Of a stretch of DNA of 13,795 bases, positions 8,001-13,543 are shown in pieces; positions within the stretch are counted from its first letter, which is position 1, and each line of letters starts with the position of its first letter. The notes below the pieces were generated by a model. The model was given only the letters and a program-made list of their open reading frames with translations. It did not search any database and was not told the DNA's origin. The DNA is from Myxococcota bacterium (lineage in GTDB: Bacteria; Myxococcota_C; UBA6777). The position numbers and the translations under genes were made by a program. The stretch is taken from the NCBI GenBank assembly GCA_963169055.1, contig CAUJFU010000009.1:1-13795 (forward strand), given 5' to 3'.

Positions 8001-8242
8001 GGCGGCGCAGGCGGCGGAAAAGGGATCTGAGTTCGAGTGTCGATATTCCCGGGAGGATTGGGACCCGGGCGAAAATTAAAAAAGACTTCTTGGCCTGTAG
8101 CGCGCATGGGCGGCAGACCCGCAAACAGAGGGTCTGCTTGCGTGGGCTTTTCTTGCGCAGATACTCCAAGCGCCCATACCAGCGCGATCAGCACAAAGCT
8201 CACCGCGCTCCAAGACGCCAGACGTCGCATTCGTCTCTGCAT
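2084..8242 (-). CDS. secreted bacterial alpha-2-macroglobulin with thioester
   Basis: The 2052-residue product is predicted to be a periplasmic or surface protease trap: cleavage of a bait segment triggers collapse around the protease and covalent capture by a Cys-Gln thioester. GAGGAGG four bases before the ATG at 8242 sets the start. Residues 1-31 form a Sec signal peptide ending VSA-QEK with no lipobox Cys, unlike the E. coli lipoprotein YfhM. Domains in rough order: Ig-like macroglobulin domains (about 75-420); MG2 near 545-610; an MG3-type motif EPHKPGETVHLRG near 670; a bait-region domain (PF07703 type) with EYHPGQTARILVKSPF near 1055 and VDEGVLSLLGF near 1205; a low-complexity insert 1242-1331; a PF00207-type domain with MPDNLTTFRLMVVA near 1355; a thioester domain with FECIEQTASR (Cys1554, Gln1557) and YDGGWGFWSG; and a C-terminal bMG10-like domain with FVVPPTRAEEMY. 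A Gly/Tyr/His-rich patch spans 828-863. The usual partner gene for penicillin-binding protein 1C is not in the window. Confidence 0.95.
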   Translation of the reverse strand: MQRRMRRLASWSAVSFVLIALVWALGVSAQEKPTQADPLFAGLPPMRATGQEVFFNFRPGPNPPGNIDTRTQIPFPPPAPPKQRATAPQIKPKPLRVLRVQPTGDAQLVGSVSVTFNQPMIPLAALQDVRKFPIPFTVDPQPPGQFRWLGVSTVSFVPKDRMPFATEYEVVIPKGTKASSGVALEQEVRQRFTTPRPQVIRVLPYASEYYRTDLSPILAYAFNQRIDINRTARAFALRGPTGKEPVRRLSTSEWKKDSRYESQLRYWGPEDRIIAFALKRKLRKNSRYEASFRAGLTGAEGPLPMINTWTGKFRTYGPLRVKRVRCSSEQRYALFFTHCRPEGSIWIELTNGLVHSPENEKNIEVYPKKGVHARISGSYIYVSGEDGLLPPESTIRIRLKRSLKDSYGQRLGSDYSVSFSTTEAQPYLHLPQGGIVALEAKGPQRMMLRMRNIPEFRLRVVPVEEGSIKRWREYIGQVQQSRYRDTDPLENENPLADRSYRLGKKGGKEVRYEVDFSGLLKGQQGWFFCLITAPKLAERYRWYSPHRALLVQITDVGLTARYGPDKIVLMATGIQSGKPLKKAEVRLLSYESGTTLWQGKTDAQGVALAPGVRQMTSSERTAYVLIAGPKEDRSFLILEGGGYGAVGYVSGYRRYSQPNTTSMETMFFFTEREPHKPGETVHLRGILRTTLTTPSGTLRKWSGSKTLSYLIRTPRWQNFKKGEMQIAEDGSFSLSIPTKESADLGNYQVQVTVGTRTFYHNFQIQAYRAPEYKVDVKTGNGPFFFDQKVAAVIEGRYFFGAPMTEASVNWTLRRKAGSFTPPSQPAGFHFGKYTYRYGGWMPHYGHRGGRYGGYYRRHSYAGQQIKSGSGKLDKRGNLEVLIGLERGGLESVGAFTLEAQVYDQNRQSIAGRKSITAHRSAFYLGLRTKTSLIQAGKKLDVESLLVGIDGKRVVGRPYSIEAVRFVSERSVVKVGQRETFQYTSKRVVEASCKPTSAEEIQRCALQLKKAGSYTLEAKVKDEQGREALTEARVYVFGPGYVPWKNKQPGSIELVADRTEYHPGQTARILVKSPFRRSRGLLTIERNGIAEHRVIEFKGSAQAVRVPIRSEYLPNVYVSLVLVQGRVKIPVEQGGEQNEDDPGRPASAFGQLNLKVSLTEKQIRVGIQAQPNPIRPSGELDVNLAITDHKGRGVASVVTVALVDEGVLSLLGFQTPNPLNHFYTQRPAWAVMQDLRLQLLRRLPKKKVLTRREKMRNGLKQDKAKEEAEGSDRPTSTIQLSGSSGYGKGGGGLSRKRSSAKSLAFAPPSPVAAAAERAAAPGRSGGMGAAAQPIAVRTNFATTAYYKASVQTDRYGKANMKIKMPDNLTTFRLMVVAMDVEEADRFGNGEAQITVRKPLLLRPALPRFANYGDQFEAAVVINNETGKDGEVQVIARGINIRFLAGQRRAINVKAGEAKEVRFLVKVVQTGIARIQFAAALEAERDAVESQIPILVPATAEAFATYGTTNGSVSQQIKPPADALPLFGGLKVSVSSTALTGLEDAVRYLISYPFECIEQTASRAMPIFALNKILPAFKIGKIDDEAKMKALAESAIAKLARAQRYDGGWGFWSGSDRSSLWISSYVAYALLRGRAAGYSVPPMALSRAQSFLNYRLTYGAWAYPWEANSYATHALALLVLSEMRAFPSNAINKVYAHRDELPLFAKAWMISVFHRQDPQDSRIEALLTALRNRAEETASAIRFAEGQTESLRLLMHSDDRSNAIILMALLETRPKDSMIPKIVRGLIQSRIRGHWSTTQGNAYAMLGLSQYYNVYEKVEPDFTLQSWLGNGYLGQYTFQGRSMTIQEQQIPMSFLQKQGQQDLVLAKQGAGRLYYRLGLRYAPRSLKLDAEEQGFSVSRTYEPIDKTDSVKRGADGKWIFKAGHYVRVRLRVIATGDRYYTAVVDPLPAGLEAVNLAFKTSASSALANATDDRFYDSRSWYSFFAFSHQEKRDSMVVLFADRLPAGVYEYTYVARATTIGDFVVPPTRAEEMYQPETFGRTATMFAKVIEAEKP

Positions 8243-8492
8243 CGAACCTCCTCGTTTTCGTTGTTTTTGTCGTTGAATGTAGGCAAACCACCGCCCACAC
8301 CACAACACACCCCACCGTTCTACGCAACACCCGCTCAAACGATCTAGCCGATCACAGGTTTTTGCCCGCACATCCGACACAAAGCGATTGCCCAATTGAC
8401 AAGCCACACGAACCCTCTCAGATCATGCCGCACCCAACGCGGTCGTATGTACTGTCAAAGCACATCCCGCCATACCAGAGGAGACTTTTGCG
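8243..8492. promoter_or_regulatory. divergent promoter region of macroglobulin and proline dehydrogenase genes
   Basis: The 250 bases between two diverging genes must hold promoters for both. TTGACA at 8396-8401 is a full -35 match for the plus-strand gene, but the best -10 (GATCAT, 8421-8426) matches only four of six bases at a 19-base spacing, so it is weak. A minus-strand TTGACA at 8458-8453 has no good -10. No operator-like inverted repeat stood out. Confidence 0.4.
8247..8253 (-). promoter_or_regulatory. ribosome binding site of the macroglobulin gene
   Basis: GAGGAGG on the minus strand, with four bases (TTCG) before ATG. It selects the Met that begins a clean signal peptide. A Met 55 codons further upstream has no such site and would add a Cys/Arg/Trp-rich leader. 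Confidence 0.8.
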
Positions 8493-9440
8493 ATGTCTCT
8501 GCGCACGCGCTTGATCCAGATGACCCCCCGCTTTCTTGTGCGGATCTTTGCAGGCCCCTATATCGCAGGCAATTCGCTTGCAATGGCCCTCGCCAAAGCC
8601 GATACCCTATTCCAATCCCAAGGCTTGCACTCGACCCTCGATCTGCTCGGTGAAGGCATCCAACACGAAAAAGATATCGCTCACGAGATCCAACAATATC
8701 TCGATGCCATCGACGCCATCGGCGATCGCACATACATCACACTTTCGCTCAAACCCACACAGATGGGCCTTGCGATGGACCCCGCTTTGTGCCAACGCAA
8801 TCTGGAACAACTCCTCGAAAAAGCGACGCCTCGCCGCATCCCGATCACCCTCGACATGGAAGAATCCCGCTATACCGACGCAACGCTCGAACTGTACCGC
8901 ACGCTTCGCCCCAAACATCCCTATCTTGGGACGGTTTTGCAATCAAGACTTTTTCGCACAAAAAACGATATTCCCCGTTATCTCGATGGTTTGCAAGCCC
9001 ATATCCGCCTTTGCCTTGGGATCTATCCCGAACCTCCTGATATCGCCTTCCAGCAGAAGCCCGAGATGAAAGAAAATTTCTACCAATTACTCGGCCAGTT
9101 ATGGGACGCTGGTCACTTCGTTGCCATCGCCACCCACGACGAAGCCTTGATCACACGTTGCCTTCAACTCGCCAAAGACAAACACGTCCACCCCGAACGC
9201 TACGAAGTGCAGATGCTTCTGGGTGTCCCGCGCTCAGCCATCCAACAACAAATCACCCAACAAGGCATCCCCGTTCGCCTTTATGTCCCCTACGCAACCA
9301 CATGGGATCACGCCTACGCCTACGCCAAACGCCGTCTCGTTGAAAATCCACAAATGGCTCTCTACGTCGCAAGAAATCTTCTTCGGCAATTTTTCGGAAT
9401 ATTTCGCCCCAAACCCGCCCTCCCTCCCCGATCTTCGTAG
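8493..9440 (+). CDS. proline dehydrogenase (monofunctional, PutB type)
   Basis: The 315-residue product matches the usual length of monofunctional bacterial enzymes. These flavoproteins oxidise L-proline to pyrroline-5-carboxylate and pass electrons to the quinone pool. AGGAG at 8479-8483 sets the ATG. Motifs along the TIM barrel are LDLLGE (49-54), SLKPTQMG with Lys87, ITLDMEES with Asp121, IRLCLGIYPEP with Tyr178, IATHDE (212-217), YEVQMLLG (237-244), VRLYVPY with Tyr264, and AYAKRRLVEN with Tyr277, Arg280 and Arg281. By alignment from memory these correspond to E. coli PutA Lys329, Asp370, Tyr437, Tyr540, Tyr552 and Arg555/556, so the proline pocket appears complete. One oddity is that the Lys usual in the VKGAY motif is Leu175 here. 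No pyrroline-5-carboxylate dehydrogenase gene lies in the window, so the second step must be encoded elsewhere. Confidence 0.93.
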   Translation: MSLRTRLIQMTPRFLVRIFAGPYIAGNSLAMALAKADTLFQSQGLHSTLDLLGEGIQHEKDIAHEIQQYLDAIDAIGDRTYITLSLKPTQMGLAMDPALCQRNLEQLLEKATPRRIPITLDMEESRYTDATLELYRTLRPKHPYLGTVLQSRLFRTKNDIPRYLDGLQAHIRLCLGIYPEPPDIAFQQKPEMKENFYQLLGQLWDAGHFVAIATHDEALITRCLQLAKDKHVHPERYEVQMLLGVPRSAIQQQITQQGIPVRLYVPYATTWDHAYAYAKRRLVENPQMALYVARNLLRQFFGIFRPKPALPPRSS

Positions 9441-9583
9441 CACAAATTGATTGAAAATCGTGTGCCCCTCACCCCGTCGCGATTCAACCCTCACCCCGTC
9501 GCTGCGCGCCACCCCTCTCCCTGCGACGCTCGCAAAGCCTCGCTGCAAGGTACCCCTGTTAGCTCCCTCCCGCTGGTAGGGCT
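9441..9583. repeat. repeat-like spacer between convergent genes
   Basis: CCCTCACCCCGTCGC occurs twice, at 9466-9480 and 9488-9502 (22-base period). CTGCGCGCCACCCCTCTCCC, CTGCGACGCTCGC and AGCTCCCTCCCGCTGGTAGG follow. The C-rich run of CCCTCACCCC and CCTCTCCC blocks resembles a class of intergenic repeats seen in many bacterial genomes (recalled, not searched). It reaches the last codons of the cysteine-rich lipoprotein gene. No good terminator for either convergent gene was seen. Confidence 0.5.
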
Positions 9584-11470
9584 TCACAACGGAACACAAA
9601 AACCGCTCGCACACGACCCCTCAAAACAACACACACCCTTGCAGATAGGTCCGTTGCATTTGCAGATCCCAAGCGTACAGACTTGCTCAAAGGTACACTG
9701 TTTTCCACACGTTCCACAGTTCGCGTCGTCCGTTTGCACATTGACGCATGCCCCCGAACAGTACGTCTTCGCGGTATCGGTGCATTTGCACACGCCGCTC
9801 TCGCAGTTCGAACCTGCCCCACAAGCGTTCCCACACACACCACAATGCGCGTTGTTGGTGCTTGTGTTGACACACGCCCCCCCACAAAAGGTCTGCCCTG
9901 TCGGGCAAGTACACACACCGTTCACACACGATTGACCTGTCCCACAAGCATTCCCACACGAACCACAATTCGCGACAGTCGTGAGGTTCGTACACACCGA
10001 GCCGCAAAGCTGTGTCCCTGTCGGGCAAACGCACGTCCCCCCGCTACACACATGCCCTCCCGAACAAACATTTCCGCACCCTCCGCAATGTGAGCTGTTG
10101 GTCGATAGGTTTACGCACGTCGAACTGCACAACTGTAGCCCTGAGATTGTGCATCGGCAAGTTCCGTTGCTACAGGCCGTCCCTGTGGGGCAACGCACGC
10201 CACAACCGCCACAATGGTTGTTGTCGCTTGTCAAGTCGACACACGCGCCGCTGCACGACGAATAGCCCGCGATGCACACACACTGACCCGATGAACAAGT
10301 CCGACTGGCACCACAAGCCACGTTGCATCCTCCGCAGTGCGTGTTGTTTTGGGTGGTGTTTACGCACACTCCATTGCACGAGGTCTGTCCCGAAGGGCAA
10401 CGGCACATGCCGCTTTGACAGGTCATCCCACCACTACAAGCCGTCCCACACGTTCCACAGTACACATTGTTCGTTTGTAGATTCGCACAAACCCCGCTAC
10501 AACAAGTATTGCTACAACACGAAGCAGAGGCCCCCGTTCCGCAAAGCGGCGCACTCATCGGACAACCAAGCTGACAAACACCATTCGAGCAAACTTGACC
10601 GCTTGCGCATTTTTTCGAGCAACCACCGCAGTTGTCACGATTCGTTTGCAGATCCACGCACACCGCGCCGCACAACGTACCGCTTGAACAAGTACATCTT
10701 CCGCCCACACAGACTTGTCCGCTGCCGCATGATCGGTTGCAAGCACCACAGTGATTTGCATCTCTCGAAAGATCCGCACAAAACGGACATCCGCCATCTC
10801 TAGAACAAGCGCTTTGTCCCGCTGGACATGCCAACGCGCACTGTCCCGCCGAACAAACCTGTCCTGCGCAACAGGCTTTTCCGCATCCTCCGCAGTGTTG
10901 TGGACTCGTTTGTAGGCTGACACAGACGTTTCCGCAACGCACTTGGCTCCCGCTGCAAGTGGGCTCAGGGGCGGTTTCGGCGATCGGTTCGGCATCTTGG
11001 GGCCATCCGCCATCCTCGGGCAAAAGCTCCGTAGGAAGGGGCTCGATGGTGGCTTCTGTGGGGATGGATTCGTCGGGAGAAGAGTCCGTCGGGCCGATCT
11101 CCACAGACGCCGATTCATCGGGGTTCACAGATTGTTCTGGATCCGTCGTTTCAACGGGCGTCTCTGTCGGTGTGATGGGTTCAGAGGGCGTATCGGTCGG
11201 TGTTATCGGCTCTTGCGGTATGGACTCGGTGGGAGTTCCGTCGAAGTGGGCCTCGCCCTGTTGTTCAACGGTTGACTTTTCTGTATTCGACTGTGTTAAA
11301 TCCCTGCAATATCCGACCAAACACTTGCGCGGTGCTGTGCAATCGGTGTCTGCTTTGCATTCTTGTTCGTTGCCGCTGCCACCCACAACACACGCACCAA
11401 AACCCAACACCACGGCCCCCCAAAGAGCCGCCCACAAACACACTCGCCTTGCACGTTGTATCCAGTACAT
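9584..11470 (-). CDS. cysteine-rich tandem-repeat lipoprotein (MXAN_6577-like)
   Basis: The 628-residue product begins with a signal peptide ending FGAC, giving a lipid-anchored Cys27; +2 is Val, so outer-membrane sorting is plausible. GAGGA lies seven bases before the ATG. ECKADTDC and PRKCLVGYC (37-55) form a small four-Cys module common at the start of myxobacterial surface proteins. Residues about 70-165 are an acidic Thr/Pro/Glu/Ser stalk with a partial internal repeat (EPITPTDTPS, EPITPTETPV). From about 172 to 605 come ten repeats of about 43 residues, each with roughly eight Cys in the pattern C-x-G-x-C-V-N-L...N-x-H-C-G-G-C-G-x-x-C-x-x-G-x-x-C-x-x-G-x-C, then a short Cys-rich tail ending CASGFCVPL. 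I count 92 Cys after the stalk and 98 in all. It is probably a disulfide-stabilised rod at the cell surface. No enzyme motif is seen, and the ligand and role are unknown. Confidence 0.9.
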   Translation of the reverse strand: MYWIQRARRVCLWAALWGAVVLGFGACVVGGSGNEQECKADTDCTAPRKCLVGYCRDLTQSNTEKSTVEQQGEAHFDGTPTESIPQEPITPTDTPSEPITPTETPVETTDPEQSVNPDESASVEIGPTDSSPDESIPTEATIEPLPTELLPEDGGWPQDAEPIAETAPEPTCSGSQVRCGNVCVSLQTSPQHCGGCGKACCAGQVCSAGQCALACPAGQSACSRDGGCPFCADLSRDANHCGACNRSCGSGQVCVGGRCTCSSGTLCGAVCVDLQTNRDNCGGCSKKCASGQVCSNGVCQLGCPMSAPLCGTGASASCCSNTCCSGVCANLQTNNVYCGTCGTACSGGMTCQSGMCRCPSGQTSCNGVCVNTTQNNTHCGGCNVACGASRTCSSGQCVCIAGYSSCSGACVDLTSDNNHCGGCGVRCPTGTACSNGTCRCTISGLQLCSSTCVNLSTNSSHCGGCGNVCSGGHVCSGGTCVCPTGTQLCGSVCTNLTTVANCGSCGNACGTGQSCVNGVCTCPTGQTFCGGACVNTSTNNAHCGVCGNACGAGSNCESGVCKCTDTAKTYCSGACVNVQTDDANCGTCGKQCTFEQVCTLGICKCNGPICKGVCCFEGSCASGFCVPL

Positions 11471-11546
11471 CCTTGTATCCTCGCTCTTTTTCCTGCGATC
11501 TCTCGATCGGTTCGACTTACCGACAAAAACCCCCGTGTTCGCGATG

Positions 11547-11656
11547 CTTCAAGCGGAGCCGCCGTTGGTTTGAAAAAGCTCTGTTTGCCCCGCTATCACG
11601 GGGTCAAGGGAGCCGTGCTCCCTTGTGGGGCGTGGGGTGAAACCCCACCAAACGAG
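11547..11656 (+). repeat. two-hairpin intergenic repeat, copy 2 (long form)
   Basis: The element begins CTTCAAGCGGAGCCG, continues GTTGGTTTGAAAA, then has CAAGGGAGC (11605-11613) pairing perfectly with GCTCCCTTG (11617-11625). TGGGGT (11633-11638) then pairs with ACCCCA (11642-11647), and the element ends CCACCAAA-CGAG. Nearly every block recurs in the same order, inverted, at 13587-13693. The two copies flank the carboxypeptidase gene. Confidence 0.85.
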
Positions 11657-11778
11657 CGCCACTGCATCGTCCAACTCTAAAACAACGGATCATGATGCAG
11701 TCTTTTGCGTTCGTTTCCAAGAGGCTCTATATCTTTTGGAGCGCACACGCTCCGCAGATGCGCATTGTTTCAAGACGC

Positions 11779-11784
11779 AGGGAG
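11779..11784 (+). promoter_or_regulatory. ribosome binding site of the carboxypeptidase gene
   Basis: AGGGAG with ten bases before ATG at 11795. The spacing is slightly long, but this Met directly begins a hydrophobic signal sequence, while the Met 30 codons upstream does not. Confidence 0.6.
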
Positions 11785-11794
11785 TTTTTTCGTC

Positions 11795-13543
11795 ATGCGT
11801 AAGGTTGTGTTTGTTTTTGCCCTACTCATCGGATATCTCGGTGTTGTTCCTACCGTTCCTACCGTTTTGATGCCCCTACAGTCCTTCCCGTCGGCGCTTT
11901 TTACGATCCATCGTGTGGCCTCTGTTCATGCACGCCCACCGCGCAAACGAAGAGTCTCCACCCGCAAGCCTACGTTGCCTCTACCCGCGTACTATCGGCA
12001 TCCTCATTGGCTTGGGTGCAAGCACTTTGGGATCCCTGTGGCGGATTGTCGGACGGCATGGCGGACTTCGCGGATCGCGCCACGCCACACGCTGATCATG
12101 GCCTTGCTTGCGTGGTGGGAGCGTGATCTCGGAAACACTCCCACAAAAACGCTCGATTGGCTGGCAAGAAGGCGAGAAAAATACTTTCGCGTCGGAGAAT
12201 GGTGGTTTGATCGCCGAAAAAGCGACAAGATCTATCGTTTGTTGGAGATGATCGACGCGCTCTTGCAACCTCACCTCGCTCGTTATCCACAACCGCTCTA
12301 CCGCGAGATCCTGCAAAAAGCAGGGGCCTTGTTGGATCATCCCGGCATGTCGATGCCTCGGCAAACCGCCCTCACTTCTCGCCTCAGCCGTTGGCTCGCA
12401 AGACGCAGCGATGCCCCAAGCATCGAATCCATCCGCACGTTGATGCAGCGTTCGATGCTCCGCCACCGTGAATGTCAATGGTGGTTCCTCGTCTTCTTAC
12501 AAACGTTTGCTCCCGATGATCTCGCCCGATTCTCTAAGCAAAAACTCAACCCTTCGTGGTGTACCGCACGCAGACTCCACCAAGAGATCCGCTTTCGCAC
12601 CCCCGAAGCCTCCGATACACTTCTTCGCACTCTCGCCAAGCGCTACCCTCGCCATACACGACTTGTTCCATTTGGCAAAAGCTATGAAGGCCGTACCTTG
12701 TGGGCTTTGCACATCCACGCCAAGCGCCGCAACCCCAACGCCAAAAGTGTCTTGATGGTCGGAACCCAACATGCCGATGAACACATGGGAACCGAGATAT
12801 TGCTCGATCTCGCACAAACGCTGCTCAAAAAACACAAGGCCCCACACGTCCGCGAACTGCTCGACCGCATCGAGCTTTGGCTGATCCCTGTCCTCAATCC
12901 CGACGGAAAACACTTCGATCTCGCGGGTGGCGTCGTCAAGATATGGCGCTACAACCGAAGCATCCAACCCGACGGGCAGATCGGCGTCGATCTCAATCGC
13001 AACTACGACGATCACTGGCAGCCCTTTCGTTATGTCGATCGGGGTCGTGTGAATCTCCCCGGCCTGCGGCCTTTTTCAGAACCCGAAACCGATGCGCTCC
13101 GCCAACTCGCCGAAAAACTCCCCCGTCTGACGGCTCTCCTCGATCTCCATCAGTATGGCCGCGTTGTCCTCTTGCCCTACGCCTACGCCAAAAAACCACT
13201 CCCCAACGACTTCGAGGATCTGTATTACAAGATCGGACAATATCTGATCGAAGCCAACCGCTATCGCACTTTCCCTGCCCATCGGCTCTATCCACACCAA
13301 GGAACTCTCGGGGATTGGGGCTTCTCCCGCTTCAAAGCCCTCTCCCTCGTCCTCGAGATCGGCTCCGCCTCTTATCTCAAACCCACCCTCCAAGCCTACA
13401 TCACCCGCCAAGATCTCAAACTCATCGATCGCTTCTTATCCATCGCCGACGCTCCCTTCCAAAAGATCCGCTCCATCCCACTCCCCCCCCCCGATCCTCG
13501 CCTCGTCCGCCGCACCACCTACACCAAACCTACCGCACAATAA
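11795..13543 (+). CDS. secreted M14-family zinc carboxypeptidase
   Basis: The 582-residue product starts MRKVVFVFALLIGYLG, a signal sequence, so it acts outside the cytoplasm. Residues about 258-540 form an M14 peptidase domain with all key residues in carboxypeptidase A order. QHADEHMG supplies zinc ligands His326 and Glu329; IWRYNR has Arg385 (CPA Arg127); DLNRNYD has Asn401 and Arg402 (CPA Asn144/Arg145, which hold the substrate carboxylate); LLDLHQYG has zinc ligand His452; LVLEIGSA has catalytic Glu521. GTLGDWGFSR matches the CPA segment around the specificity pocket. It should remove C-terminal residues from peptides, or act on peptidoglycan stems as some bacterial M14 enzymes do. Residues about 45-255 are basic, Arg/Trp-rich and mostly helical-looking, with no family I recognise; they could be a propeptide or a cell-wall binding part. 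A Pro/Arg-rich tail closes the protein. The gene stands alone between inverted repeats. Confidence 0.92.
   Translation: MRKVVFVFALLIGYLGVVPTVPTVLMPLQSFPSALFTIHRVASVHARPPRKRRVSTRKPTLPLPAYYRHPHWLGCKHFGIPVADCRTAWRTSRIAPRHTLIMALLAWWERDLGNTPTKTLDWLARRREKYFRVGEWWFDRRKSDKIYRLLEMIDALLQPHLARYPQPLYREILQKAGALLDHPGMSMPRQTALTSRLSRWLARRSDAPSIESIRTLMQRSMLRHRECQWWFLVFLQTFAPDDLARFSKQKLNPSWCTARRLHQEIRFRTPEASDTLLRTLAKRYPRHTRLVPFGKSYEGRTLWALHIHAKRRNPNAKSVLMVGTQHADEHMGTEILLDLAQTLLKKHKAPHVRELLDRIELWLIPVLNPDGKHFDLAGGVVKIWRYNRSIQPDGQIGVDLNRNYDDHWQPFRYVDRGRVNLPGLRPFSEPETDALRQLAEKLPRLTALLDLHQYGRVVLLPYAYAKKPLPNDFEDLYYKIGQYLIEANRYRTFPAHRLYPHQGTLGDWGFSRFKALSLVLEIGSASYLKPTLQAYITRQDLKLIDRFLSIADAPFQKIRSIPLPPPDPRLVRRTTYTKPTAQ

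Larger units (their letters stand above)
11471..11794. promoter_or_regulatory. divergent intergenic region with embedded repeat
   Basis: These 324 bases lie between the diverging cysteine-rich lipoprotein and carboxypeptidase genes, so both promoters should be here. A five-base-pair hairpin (CGATC, TCTC, GATCG, 11496-11509) sits in the presumed leader of the lipoprotein gene. Repeat copy 2 fills 11547-11656. No convincing -35/-10 pair was identified by eye. Confidence 0.4.

Noticed and set aside
7673-8347. Plus-strand frame of 224 codons opposite the start of the macroglobulin gene
   Set aside because: It is a shadow of a strongly supported gene, Arg- and Ser-rich, and crosses that gene's signal peptide and ribosome site.
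8243-8407. Upstream extension of the macroglobulin gene by 55 codons
   Set aside because: The extension is rich in Cys, Arg and Trp, would bury the signal peptide, and lacks a ribosome site. GAGGAGG directly precedes the downstream Met.
8396-8426. Confident sigma-70 promoter for the proline dehydrogenase gene
   Set aside because: The -35 is perfect, but the only -10 candidate matches four of six bases with 19-base spacing, so I keep it as a weak note inside the intergenic entry.
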